Assembly (NCBI GenBank): GCA_964479535.1
Contig: CAYZMM010000006.1
Location: 1-64,000 of the forward strand
Reading direction: 5' to 3'
DNA: 64,000 bases
Origin: S015-6 sp964479535
GTDB taxonomy: Bacteria; Desulfobacterota; DSWW01
Shown here: positions 51,982 to 60,158 of the stretch, one piece after another
Numbering within the stretch: position 1 is the first letter of the stretch
Layout of the letters: every line of letters starts with the position of its first letter
Made by a program: the position numbers and the translations under genes
The notes under the pieces: model-generated
What the model saw: only the letters and a program-made list of their open reading frames with translations
Told to the model about the DNA's origin: nothing
Databases searched by the model: none

Positions 51982-52813
51982 GAACAGAGTCCGGATCGGC
52001 AACCAGACCGCCCCACGGGCGACGCGCATTACCGAGCCCTTCGAGTATGCAGTCGAGAACGGGTTCGACGCCTTCGAGTGGTTCCTGGACGCGAGGCGGT
52101 CGGGGGAAGACTGGGAGGAGACGGACCTGGACCCGAGAGAACGATACGAGATCGGCCGGAGGGCTGCCGAGAAGGATGTGATGCTCTCCGTTCACGCGCC
52201 CTGGTGGCTCGATCTCTTCGACCCGGGAGGCTACGGGCACCTCCTCCGGGCCGTGCAATTCGCCACGGATCTGGGGGCCGCCACAATGAACCTGCACGTG
52301 GCCTCCGAACGGGGCGGCAAGGCCTTGGTGGAGGTCCTGACCCCTCTTCTGGACCGCCTCGCGGACCTGCGCCTTCGCCTATCCGTCGAGAACGTCCCCG
52401 GCTCCACCCCTGAGCAGTTCAACGACCTCTTCGCGCGACTTGCCGACAAAGGATACGAGCACGGAGCGCTCGTGGGCATGTGTCTCGACCTTGGGCATGC
52501 GAACCTCTGCAGCGAGACCCGAAACGACTACCTCGGGTTCGTCGACCGGCTGGCCCCTCACGTGCCGATCATTCACCTGCACCTGCACGAGAACTACGGG
52601 GACGACGACAGCCACATTCCCCTGTTCGCGGGCATGTCTGCACAGGACGCCTCGGGGGTCGAAGGCTTTGTGCGTCGCATGAAGGAACGGGGGTTCTCCG
52701 GCTGCGGCATCCTGGAGGTGTGGCCCGATCCCCCGAGTCTTCTCAATGCGGCCCGGGACCGTCTGCTCCGCATGTTCAACTCGTCAGAAGAGGGGGCCGG
52801 GGGCCCTTCGTGA
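51974..52813 (+). CDS. TIM-barrel sugar isomerase / AP-endonuclease-2-like protein
   Basis: 279 residues of the xylose isomerase-like TIM-barrel superfamily: FEWFLDARRSGED, LSVHAPWWLDLF (first metal-side His), SVENVPGSTPEQFNDLF (Glu), GMCLDLGHANL (Asp/His), IHLHLHENYGDDDSH and CGILEVWPDP (final Glu). Such proteins isomerise sugars or sugar phosphates, or repair DNA. Its ATG overlaps the GWD stop, so it is part of the glucan operon; a sugar role is more likely from context. The specific substrate is unknown. Confidence 0.75.
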   Translation: MVENRVRIGNQTAPRATRITEPFEYAVENGFDAFEWFLDARRSGEDWEETDLDPRERYEIGRRAAEKDVMLSVHAPWWLDLFDPGGYGHLLRAVQFATDLGAATMNLHVASERGGKALVEVLTPLLDRLADLRLRLSVENVPGSTPEQFNDLFARLADKGYEHGALVGMCLDLGHANLCSETRNDYLGFVDRLAPHVPIIHLHLHENYGDDDSHIPLFAGMSAQDASGVEGFVRRMKERGFSGCGILEVWPDPPSLLNAARDRLLRMFNSSEEGAGGPS

Positions 52814-52923
52814 AGCCCTGCGGTAGATGGCCGGCATCCAATGTTGGAGACGAAATCGACCTGAAGAGCAACCAACCCCACGTTCGAACGCACCGGCAGA
52901 AGTGAAGAACGGAGACAGACGCG

Positions 52924-54081
52924 GTGAGGATCGCCTTTTTGTCCTGGGAGACCCTGTACTCGATTCCGGTCGGAGGTGTGGGCGTTCACGTGACCGAGCT
53001 GGCCGCCGCCCTGGAGCGGAAGGGGCACGAGTTGCACGTCTACACCCGCATGGGCCATGGACAGAGCCGATACGACCGCATCGAGGGGGTGCACTATCAC
53101 CGCTGCCCCTTCGAACTGCAGGCGGACTTCATCGAAGAGATCAACGGCATGTGCAGGTCCTTCGTGCACCATGTGTTCGAGACCGAGGATTTCGTGGGTC
53201 CCTTCGACGTGGTGCACGCCCACGACTGGCTCGCCTCGAACGCCCTCATATGGATCAAGGAGGGCCGGGGCCGGAAGGGGGTTCTCACGATCCACTCAAC
53301 GGAATACGGGCGATGCGGAAACATCTTCTGCAGCGGCCGCTCCGAGGCCGTGCGAGAGGGGGAACGGAGGGGAACCTACTGCGCAGACCGGGTGATCACC
53401 GTGTCGCGTGCCCTGAAGGACGAGGTCATGTGGATGTACGAGGTTCCGGACTGGAAGGTCTCCGTGGTCTACAACGGTGTGGATGCCCATGATTTCGATG
53501 GCTGGATCAATCCGGGCGAAATCCGGTGCGGCTACCAAATCGGGCCCATGGCCCCCATGGTCCTCTTCGTGGGCCGCATGGTCGAGCAGAAGGGGCCGGA
53601 CCTGCTCGTCGAGGCGATTCCAGCCATCCTGAGATACTACCCCGAGACGATATTCGTCTTCGCCGGGGACGGCGAGATGCGCTCCCACGCGGAGTATCGC
53701 GCCCACGAACTCGGCGTCCGGCACGCGAGCCGATTCGTCGGATTCAAGAAGGGGTGGGAACTCGTGAATCTCTACCGGGCGTGCGACGTGGTCTGCGTGC
53801 CGAGCCGCAACGAGCCTTTCGGCATCGTCGTCCTCGAGGCCTGGAGCGCGGGCAAGCCGGTGGTGGTGACGAACCACGGGGGGCCGAACGAGTACGTTTG
53901 GCACGAGGTGAACGGCCTGAAGGTCTACCCGAATCCGGATTCCATCGCCTGGGGTCTCGGCACCCTGTTCACGGATTTTGAGAGGGCCCGGTGGATGGGG
54001 CGGAACGGCAGGATCGCAGTGGAGGAGGTCTTCAACTGGGACAGGGTGGCGGATCAGGTCCTTTCCGTTTATGGACATTGA
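52924..54081 (+). CDS. GT4 glycosyltransferase (glycogen synthase-like)
   Basis: 385 residues, GT-B fold: N-terminal FLSWETLYSIPVGGVGVHVTELAAAL, HAHDWLASNAL, IHSTEYGRCGN, SVVYNGVD, VLFVGRMVEQKGPDLL and C-terminal PSRNEPFGIVVLEAWSAGKPVVVTNHGG. The layout resembles GT4/GT5 enzymes acting on alpha-glucan or trehalose/maltose-type sugars. The GTG start at 52924 follows GGAGACAGACGCG. Its end overlaps the DUF4912 gene, and with GH57 downstream it forms a recurrent trio. Donor and acceptor are not known. Confidence 0.8.
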   Translation: MRIAFLSWETLYSIPVGGVGVHVTELAAALERKGHELHVYTRMGHGQSRYDRIEGVHYHRCPFELQADFIEEINGMCRSFVHHVFETEDFVGPFDVVHAHDWLASNALIWIKEGRGRKGVLTIHSTEYGRCGNIFCSGRSEAVREGERRGTYCADRVITVSRALKDEVMWMYEVPDWKVSVVYNGVDAHDFDGWINPGEIRCGYQIGPMAPMVLFVGRMVEQKGPDLLVEAIPAILRYYPETIFVFAGDGEMRSHAEYRAHELGVRHASRFVGFKKGWELVNLYRACDVVCVPSRNEPFGIVVLEAWSAGKPVVVTNHGGPNEYVWHEVNGLKVYPNPDSIAWGLGTLFTDFERARWMGRNGRIAVEEVFNWDRVADQVLSVYGH

Positions 54082-55087
54082 GCTTGAAACGCGGGGAGAG
54101 ATGACCCGGAGGCATGGCGCAGGGATCGAGCGGTCCGGCGGACTCGCACCGATCGGTGGGAAGAGGCGGGCGACACGGGCCTCGGCCCGGTGGAAGACCG
54201 GGACGTCCACCGCCCCTGCCTTCGATGGGCCCCTGCCCGAGGCCTACGAAGAGACCCTGCTCGTGCTGCTCCCGGTCGACCCCTACCTGGTCCACCTGTA
54301 CTGGGAAGTCTCGAGCGACGCGGCCGGGTTCGTGCAGTTTCTCGTCGAAGAGGGGGCCTTGAGGCCGCAGGCCCTTCTCCGGTTCCACGACGTGACCGCC
54401 CTGCCGCCCGGGGGTGTTCGCCCGGAGGGAAGCTTCGACGTGGAGGTGGACATCCGGTCGCGGAACTGGTACGTCCACCTCCTCGACCCGGAGCGGACCT
54501 ACATCGTGGATCTCGGCTTTCGTGGAGCGGACGGCCGCTTCCACCGTATCGTCCGGTCCAACCGGGCGGAAACGCCTCGTGCGTGGCCGTGCGGTGAGGC
54601 GGGGGCACAGAGCATCCGGGTCAGGGAGATCGGTGGAGTCGCCCGCGCGGACCCGGTCGCAGCGACCCCGGTGGCGCCAGGGCCGGACAGGCTCCCGGAG
54701 CCCGTTGCGACCCGCCCAAGGGAAGAGCCGTCGGCAAGACCGCACGCCCGTGAGGACCGAATGGAGGAGCGTACGAAAAGGGCGGAGCCGACCCACCCCG
54801 TCCGCCCGATCCGTCCTGTGCGCGCGATCCGGAAGGAGCCCGAAGTTCCGCAGCGTCCGGCCGGAAACGCGCAACCCGTCGATGCGAGCCGGGATCTTCG
54901 ATCGAGGCTGGAGGCGGCATACAGGAGCAGGCGGACGTTGCTTCCGACAGGGAAGGGCGATCCCTTCAGGAGGCCCTCCGAAAGGAAGCAGGAAGAATCG
55001 GTCCGTAAGGATCTGACCATGCGGTGCGAGCGACTCTTCGTTTCCGGCCTCCCCTCGAGCCCGCACGCCGATTCGGAGAACACATGA
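54071..55087 (+). CDS. DUF4912 domain protein
   Basis: 338 residues. The central DUF4912 region (about 60-185) has LLVLLPVDPYLVHLYWEVS, RSRNWYVHLLDPERTYIVDLGF and IVRSNRAETPR. The remaining half is basic and low in complexity (RPIRPVRAIRK, SRLEAAYRSRRT), probably disordered. It lies between GT4 and GH57 with overlaps on both sides. In other genomes DUF4912 proteins accompany GH57 glucan enzymes, so a scaffold or glucan-binding role is plausible but unproven. ATG at 54071 or 54101. Confidence 0.72.
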   Translation: MDIELETRGEMTRRHGAGIERSGGLAPIGGKRRATRASARWKTGTSTAPAFDGPLPEAYEETLLVLLPVDPYLVHLYWEVSSDAAGFVQFLVEEGALRPQALLRFHDVTALPPGGVRPEGSFDVEVDIRSRNWYVHLLDPERTYIVDLGFRGADGRFHRIVRSNRAETPRAWPCGEAGAQSIRVREIGGVARADPVAATPVAPGPDRLPEPVATRPREEPSARPHAREDRMEERTKRAEPTHPVRPIRPVRAIRKEPEVPQRPAGNAQPVDASRDLRSRLEAAYRSRRTLLPTGKGDPFRRPSERKQEESVRKDLTMRCERLFVSGLPSSPHADSENT

Positions 55088-56679
55088 CGAATGAGAGCGC
55101 CTCGGCCCGAGAGGGCTGCCTTGCCCTCGTACTCCATGCGCACCTCCCCTTCGTGCGGCACCCGGAGTACGAGGAAGCCCTCGAAGAGAGCTGGCTCTAC
55201 GAGGCGATCACCGACACGTACATCCCGCTTCTCATGGTGTTCGACGGGCTGGTGCGGGACGGGGTGGATTTCCGCCTCACCCTGTCCCTCACCCCCACGC
55301 TCTCTTCGATGCTTCTCGACCCTCTGCTCCAGTCGCGGTATGAGCGGAGGCTGGAGAGCCTTCTGGCCCTCTCCGAAAAGGAGGCGGCGCGCACGCGTTC
55401 CGAGCCGGCACTGAACGGTCTGGCGGCCATGTACCGGAGGCTCTACACCCGGATTCGCGACGCCTACCTTTACGACTACAGGAAGGACCTGGTCGGAGCT
55501 TTCGGCCGGCTGCAGAACCTCGGCAAGCTAGAGATCATCGCCAGTGCGGCCACGCACGGATACCTGCCGATCCTCTCGATCGATCCCGCAGCCGCGCGGG
55601 CCCAGGTCCGGGTCGGCGTGGATCACCACCGCCGCCTCTTCGGGCAACCGCCTCGGGGCTTCTGGCTGCCGGAGTGTGCCTACACCCCGGGCCTGGACCG
55701 GCTTCTGGAGGAGCAGGGCATTCGATTCACCTTCCTGGAGACCCACGGGATCACACGGGCGCGCCCCAGGCCGGCGCACGGGGTCTACGCGCCGATCTAC
55801 TGTTCTTCCGGGGTGGCCGCCTTCGGCCGGGATCCGGAGTCGTCCAAGCAGGTCTGGAGCTCGGTGGAAGGGTATCCCGGGGACTACGACTACAGGGAGT
55901 TCTACCGGGACATCGGCTACGACCTGGATCTGGACTACATCGGGCCCCACATCCATCCTGACGGGATTCGCATCGACACCGGGTTCAAGTACCACAGGGT
56001 GACCGGAAAGGGGGAACAGAAGGAGTTGTACGATCCGCGTCGGGCGAGGCGGAAGGCGGATCTGCATGCCGGGGACTTCCTCGCCCGCCGGGAGGCACAG
56101 GCTTCCCGGCTTGCCTCGGTCATGGGCGGTAAACCGGTGATCGTCGCGCCTTTTGATGCCGAGCTGTTCGGGCACTGGTGGTTCGAGGGGCCGATCTGGC
56201 TGGACCGCTTGTTCCGGCGGCTCGCCTCCGGTCGGCGGACGATCCGGCCCGTTACCCTGTCCCAGTACCTGAAGGATTTCCCGACCCACGAGGTGGGCAC
56301 CCCCTGCACGTCCAGCTGGGGGGACAAGGGTTTCCACGAGGTGTGGCTGAACGGGAGCAACGACTGGATCTATCCGCACCTGCACCGGGCGGCCAGGCAG
56401 ATGGAGGCCAGAGCACGGCGCAGAGCGGAAGGCCTGACGAGGCGGGCCCTCGATCAGGCGGGCCGGGAGCTGCTCCTGGCGCAGTCGAGCGACTGGGCCT
56501 TCATGATCAACGCCGGGACCATGGTCGAGTATGCCTCCAGAAGAACGAGGGGCCACCTCTCCCGGCTGCAGAGGCTCCTGTCCGACGCGGAGGAAGGCCG
56601 AATCGACGAAGTCTGGCTCGCCTCCCTGGAGAACCAGGACAACATCTTTCCCCACCTCGACTACCGCACCTTCACCTAG
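55084..56679 (+). CDS. GH57 (DUF1957) 1,4-alpha-glucan branching enzyme-like
   Basis: 531 residues of family GH57. LALVLHAHLPFVRHPEYEEALEE is the family start; GFWLPECAYTPGLDRLLEE holds the catalytic Glu and PFDAELFGHWWFEG the catalytic Asp. The DUF1957 subgroup includes branching enzymes that create alpha-1,6 bonds. No GlgB (GH13 branching enzyme) is in the window, so this may be the branching activity for glycogen. It overlaps the DUF4912 gene at ATGA. Confidence 0.85.
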   Translation: MTNESASAREGCLALVLHAHLPFVRHPEYEEALEESWLYEAITDTYIPLLMVFDGLVRDGVDFRLTLSLTPTLSSMLLDPLLQSRYERRLESLLALSEKEAARTRSEPALNGLAAMYRRLYTRIRDAYLYDYRKDLVGAFGRLQNLGKLEIIASAATHGYLPILSIDPAAARAQVRVGVDHHRRLFGQPPRGFWLPECAYTPGLDRLLEEQGIRFTFLETHGITRARPRPAHGVYAPIYCSSGVAAFGRDPESSKQVWSSVEGYPGDYDYREFYRDIGYDLDLDYIGPHIHPDGIRIDTGFKYHRVTGKGEQKELYDPRRARRKADLHAGDFLARREAQASRLASVMGGKPVIVAPFDAELFGHWWFEGPIWLDRLFRRLASGRRTIRPVTLSQYLKDFPTHEVGTPCTSSWGDKGFHEVWLNGSNDWIYPHLHRAARQMEARARRRAEGLTRRALDQAGRELLLAQSSDWAFMINAGTMVEYASRRTRGHLSRLQRLLSDAEEGRIDEVWLASLENQDNIFPHLDYRTFT

Positions 56680-56724
56680 CCCCCGCCGCGGACATTGCGC
56701 GGAGCCCCAGGCGACGACGTGCCC

Positions 56725-56873
56725 AATTCGGGGACAGCCACCGAATTGCCAACCCCTGTTCAGTAGTTCGGGGACAGCCACCCAGTAGTTCGCAGTAGTT
56801 CGGGGACAGCCACCGAATTGCCAACCCCTGTTCACAGTAGTTCGGTGGCTGTCCCCGAATTATAAGGGGTTGG
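56725..56873. repeat. Cluster of palindromic repeats (TTCGGGGACAGCCACCGAA)
   Basis: Three direct copies (56725-56747, 56767-56782 truncated, 56799-56819) and one inverted copy (56841-56861) of a REP-like unit with arms TTCGG/CCGAA. They are linked by a second repeat, CCAACCCCTGTTCA (twice), plus its inverse AAGGGGTTGG. It lies between the convergent GH57 and GH13 genes. The same unit appears at 61423-61579. Confidence 0.8.
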
Positions 56874-56901
56874 TCTTGTTCGGTGTGGTTGCGTATGCGG
56901 A

Positions 56902-58188
56902 TCAATCCTCCGGCTCTTCGTCCCGGTTCGTGATGAGAACGATTCCCTGACCCGGAGCCAGCTCGTACGAGAAAGGTTCCGCAATGTAGTCCAGACGGAT
57001 TCCGGGGGAGACGTCCACGAGGGGAGCACCCGCCTGTACCATTTCATGAATTCGGGGCACGGAGAACGTCTGACGCCGGTCGATATCCTTGTTGAGGATC
57101 AGAAGGGCCTCCTCGCGGCTCCGAACGGAGCCCTTCCACATGACCAGAACGTGCGGGTTGCCGTTGTTCAGGATTTCGGTGGGGGCCTCCTCCTGAAAGA
57201 CGGGGTGACTCTTCTTGATGCGGTTCACTTCCCGGATGAAGGGCGTCAGGTCCACGTAAGGTTCTTCCCAGTCGCCGGGCCGGGTCTCGACCACGTGCGG
57301 TCTTCTGCGTGCCCCGTACTCGAATCCGACCGGCATCAGAACGCCCGTGGAGAAGAGCGAGGCGAACAGGTACCGTTGTCTGAGCCCGTTCACGTTGCCA
57401 TGAAGCTCTTCGCAGAGCCGCCGGGTGTCATGGCTTTCCGGGAACCCGATGGAGGGGGCGAGCTCCCGGGTGAGGTTGTACTGCGCCATAAGCCAGTGGC
57501 CGTTGAAGTCCCACCACTTGCAGCTGTTGAAGATGTAGTCGAAGCCTGCCGCTGCGGTCTTCCGCGTCTGCTCGGCCGTGCACCCCAGCGTCTCTGCGGC
57601 GAAGACCGCTTTCGGGAACTTCGATTTCGTCTCACCGATGAGTCGCTTCCAGAGGCTTGCTGGAACCTGGTAGGCCGCATCGCAACGGAAGCCCTCGAAC
57701 CCCAGGTCCAGGAGGTGGTCCACCACACGGAGAAAGAACCGGAACAGCCCGTCCCTGTCGCGGGAGTGCCGGTGGTCGAACCGCGCTAGGTCCTTCCAGA
57801 CCACCCTCTTCCCGTTTTCGTTGCACCCCGGGTGGGCGACCTGGCCGTTGCTCTCCCACACGAACCAATCGGGGTGTTTCCGGATGAGGTCCGCATCCAC
57901 CGCGCAGTGGTTGATCACCAGGTCGATCATCATCCGCAGGCCGGATTTTTTCGCCGCCCGGATCACTCTGCGGACCTGCTCTTCGGCCGGCTGCTCGCTT
58001 TCCGAGTCCACCAGCAGCGGGTTGAGACGGAAGTAGTCCGCAATGGAGTAGAGGCTGCCGGAGTTTCCCGGAAGCTGAATCGGGTTGACGAAGACCCAGT
58101 CGAACCCCATGTGCGACACCCTGCCCCAATGCGATCTCCACCCGGGGAAGGGACCTGCCAGCAGGGGAAACAGGTTGTATACGATCAT
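56902..58188 (-). CDS. GH13 alpha-amylase family enzyme
   Basis: 428 residues with the (beta/alpha)8 GH13 core: GSLYSIADYFRLNP, LRMMIDLVINHCAVDAD, GFRCDAAYQVP (nucleophile Asp), VFAAETLGC (acid/base Glu) and IGFPESHDTRR (third Asp), so the catalytic trio is intact. Short compared with GlgE or amylases with extra domains, though ESHDT and the FNGHWLMAQYN region recall GlgE/maltosyltransferases. GGAGGGAGAGG precedes the ATG at 58188. Opposite to the GH57 gene; either hydrolysis or transglycosylation is possible. Confidence 0.78.
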   Translation of the reverse strand: MIVYNLFPLLAGPFPGWRSHWGRVSHMGFDWVFVNPIQLPGNSGSLYSIADYFRLNPLLVDSESEQPAEEQVRRVIRAAKKSGLRMMIDLVINHCAVDADLIRKHPDWFVWESNGQVAHPGCNENGKRVVWKDLARFDHRHSRDRDGLFRFFLRVVDHLLDLGFEGFRCDAAYQVPASLWKRLIGETKSKFPKAVFAAETLGCTAEQTRKTAAAGFDYIFNSCKWWDFNGHWLMAQYNLTRELAPSIGFPESHDTRRLCEELHGNVNGLRQRYLFASLFSTGVLMPVGFEYGARRRPHVVETRPGDWEEPYVDLTPFIREVNRIKKSHPVFQEEAPTEILNNGNPHVLVMWKGSVRSREEALLILNKDIDRRQTFSVPRIHEMVQAGAPLVDVSPGIRLDYIAEPFSYELAPGQGIVLITNRDEEPED

Positions 58189-58271
58189 CCTCTCCCTCCA
58201 ACTTCGTTGGATGCACGGTTTCGCGGGCACGATTTCCCTTGGCCGCTCAAAGGGTTAAGCCCCTCTTCCCG

Positions 58272-58300
58272 TTGACAAACCCGTGGTGCGGTGCTAAACA
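58272..58300 (+). promoter_or_regulatory. Promoter of tRNA-Arg
   Basis: TTGACA (58272-58277), a perfect -35, is followed after 17 bases by TAAACA (58295-58300). Transcription would start about 20 bases before the tRNA. Confidence 0.5.
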
Positions 58301-58325
58301 GAATAGGGTACATACTCGTCGGCAC

Positions 58326-58401
58326 GGGCGATTAGCTCAGGGGATAGAGCGTTGGTCTCCGGAACCAAAGGCCGCGCGTTCGAATCGCGCATCGCCCACC
58401 A
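58326..58401 (+). tRNA. tRNA-Arg(CCG)
   Basis: 76 bases with CCA encoded. The acceptor GGGCGAT pairs with ATCGCCC. The anticodon stem TTGGT/ACCAA surrounds CTCCGGA, so the anticodon is CCG (codon CGG). D-arm AGCTCAGGGGATAGAGC and T-loop TTCGAAT are canonical. Confidence 0.95.
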
Positions 58402-58410
58402 CTCAAATAG

Positions 58411-58445
58411 AAGGGGTTAGCCCGCGAAAGCTAACCCTTTTTCTT
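58411..58445 (+). terminator. Rho-independent terminator of tRNA-Arg
   Basis: The stem AAGGGGTTAGC (58411-58421) and GCTAACCCTTT (58430-58440) with an eight-base loop is followed by a T tract. It begins ten bases after the tRNA CCA. Confidence 0.85.
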
Positions 58446-58508
58446 CTCCCATGCGAAGACGATCCGGAACAGCTTCAACTATTCCAAATATTATATATTC
58501 TTACTAGG

Positions 58509-58541
58509 TATTTATAAATATAACATAAAGTAATATGTTAT
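58509..58541 (+). promoter_or_regulatory. AT-rich dyad upstream of acyl-CoA synthetase
   Basis: A perfect inverted repeat ATAACAT-N8-ATGTTAT (58520-58541) sits in a strongly AT-rich stretch about 90 bases before the gene. TATTTATAA-N10-AAGTAAT (58509-58534) is shared with 19639-19664. It could be an operator for a fatty-acid-type regulator. Confidence 0.4.
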
Positions 58542-58633
58542 GTTTCTTTTCAGGCCCGTCTTCTTGCATTTTCAGAGGAGCCCGCTATCGTAGGTTCTCG
58601 AACGGTCCAGAGGATTCACGAGGAGGAATGGAA

Positions 58634-60154
58634 ATGAACGTAGGCGAATGGTCGACAAGGTGGGCAGAGCGTTATCCTGGTGAACCCTGCGTCAAGTTCG
58701 GGGACCTGTCATTCACCAAAGGGGAGTTCAACAGCCGTGTGAACCGCCTGGCCCATGCCTTCCAGGAGGCGGGCCTGAAGAAGGGCGACCGGGTTGCCGT
58801 TCTCCTGGCGAACACCCACGTGTACCTGGAGATCCTGCAGGCCCTTTGCAAGCTCGGAGGTGCCATGGTCCCTCTGAACTTCCGGCTGGCCGGCCCCGAA
58901 CTGGAATTCATCCTGAACGATTCCGAGCCGGTCATGCTCATCTATTCGCCCGAGTTCCTGCCCCTTGTAGAAGAGATCCGCGGGAAGGTCCCGAGCGTCC
59001 AGCGGTTCATCTGCGAGCTGGACGGGGGGGCCGAGTCCGACCTGAGCTACGAGCCCTGGACCGCAGGCCAATCCGAGAAGGAGCCGACACCGGACTCAGA
59101 GGTCACCTTTGACGACCCGGAGTTCATCATGTACACATCCGGCACAACCGGGAGGCCGAAGGGGGCGGTCGTCACCCAGGGCAACATTCAGTGGAACTGC
59201 ATCAACTCCGTGCCCATCTACTCGTTCAACCAGAGGGACGTCCAGATCGTTTGCGCACCCATGTTCCACGTGGGCGGGCTCGGCGTCTCGGCGATCCCCA
59301 GCCTTTACGTGGGCAGCAAGATGGTGATTCAGAGGTTCTTCGACCCCTCCGGGATCTTCCGTTTGATCGAGGAGGAGAAGGTGACCGCCATGTTCGGGAT
59401 CCCGGTCATGTTCCTGTTCATGACACAGGTCCCGGAGTTCGAGAACGCGGACCTGTCGTCCATACGGCTCTTCCTTGCAGGGGGTTCTCCTTGCCCCCGT
59501 CCGCTGATCGAAACCTACCAGAAGCGGGGGGTAACCTTCAGCCAGGGATACGGGATGACCGAGACGGCGCCCGCCATCACGGTTCTGCGCGCGGAGGATG
59601 CCTTGCGCAAGCTCGGCTCCTGCGGCAAGCCGGTCTTCCACCTGGACGTGAAAGTGGTGGACATGGAGGGCCGGGAGCTGCCGACCGGAGAAACCGGTGA
59701 AGTCATCGTCAAGGGCCCGAACGTGATCCGGGAGTACTGGAGAAGGCCCGAGGCCACGGCCGAGTCGATCGTGGACGGCTGGCTACACACGGGCGACATG
59801 GGCTACTTCGACGAGGAGGGGTATCTGTATCTGATCGACCGCAAGAAGGACATGTACATCAGCGGCGGAGAGAACGTCTACCCCGCCGAGGTCGAGGACG
59901 CCATCATGGGGTACGAGGCGGTGGCCGACGTGGGCGTCATCGGGGTCCCGGATGAGAAGTGGGGAGAGGTCGGCATGGCCATCGTGGTGCCGAAGCCGGG
60001 CCAGGAGGTCACAGAGCAGGGCCTGATCGAATTCTGCAAACAGAAGCTCGGAAAGTTCAAGGTGCCCAAGAAGGTGGTCGTGACCGAGGAGCTGCCCCGA
60101 ACGGCCACGGGCAAGATCCTGAAGAAGGAGCTGAAGGCGCAGTTCGCACCTTGA
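58634..60154 (+). CDS. Acyl-CoA synthetase (AMP-forming)
   Basis: 506 residues of the ANL superfamily. Motifs: MYTSGTTGRPKGAVVT (P-loop), APMFHVGGLGVSA, GYGMTETAPAIT, TGDMGYFDEEGYLYLIDRKKDM (hinge) and the C-terminal Lys in RTATGKILKKEL. Activates a carboxylic acid, probably a fatty acid, to its CoA thioester in the cytoplasm. ATG at 58634 has AGGAGG seven bases upstream; an ATG at 58628 is too close to it. Substrate chain length is not predictable. Convergent with the epoxide hydrolase. Confidence 0.88.
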   Translation: MNVGEWSTRWAERYPGEPCVKFGDLSFTKGEFNSRVNRLAHAFQEAGLKKGDRVAVLLANTHVYLEILQALCKLGGAMVPLNFRLAGPELEFILNDSEPVMLIYSPEFLPLVEEIRGKVPSVQRFICELDGGAESDLSYEPWTAGQSEKEPTPDSEVTFDDPEFIMYTSGTTGRPKGAVVTQGNIQWNCINSVPIYSFNQRDVQIVCAPMFHVGGLGVSAIPSLYVGSKMVIQRFFDPSGIFRLIEEEKVTAMFGIPVMFLFMTQVPEFENADLSSIRLFLAGGSPCPRPLIETYQKRGVTFSQGYGMTETAPAITVLRAEDALRKLGSCGKPVFHLDVKVVDMEGRELPTGETGEVIVKGPNVIREYWRRPEATAESIVDGWLHTGDMGYFDEEGYLYLIDRKKDMYISGGENVYPAEVEDAIMGYEAVADVGVIGVPDEKWGEVGMAIVVPKPGQEVTEQGLIEFCKQKLGKFKVPKKVVVTEELPRTATGKILKKELKAQFAP

Positions 60155-60158
60155 TCCT

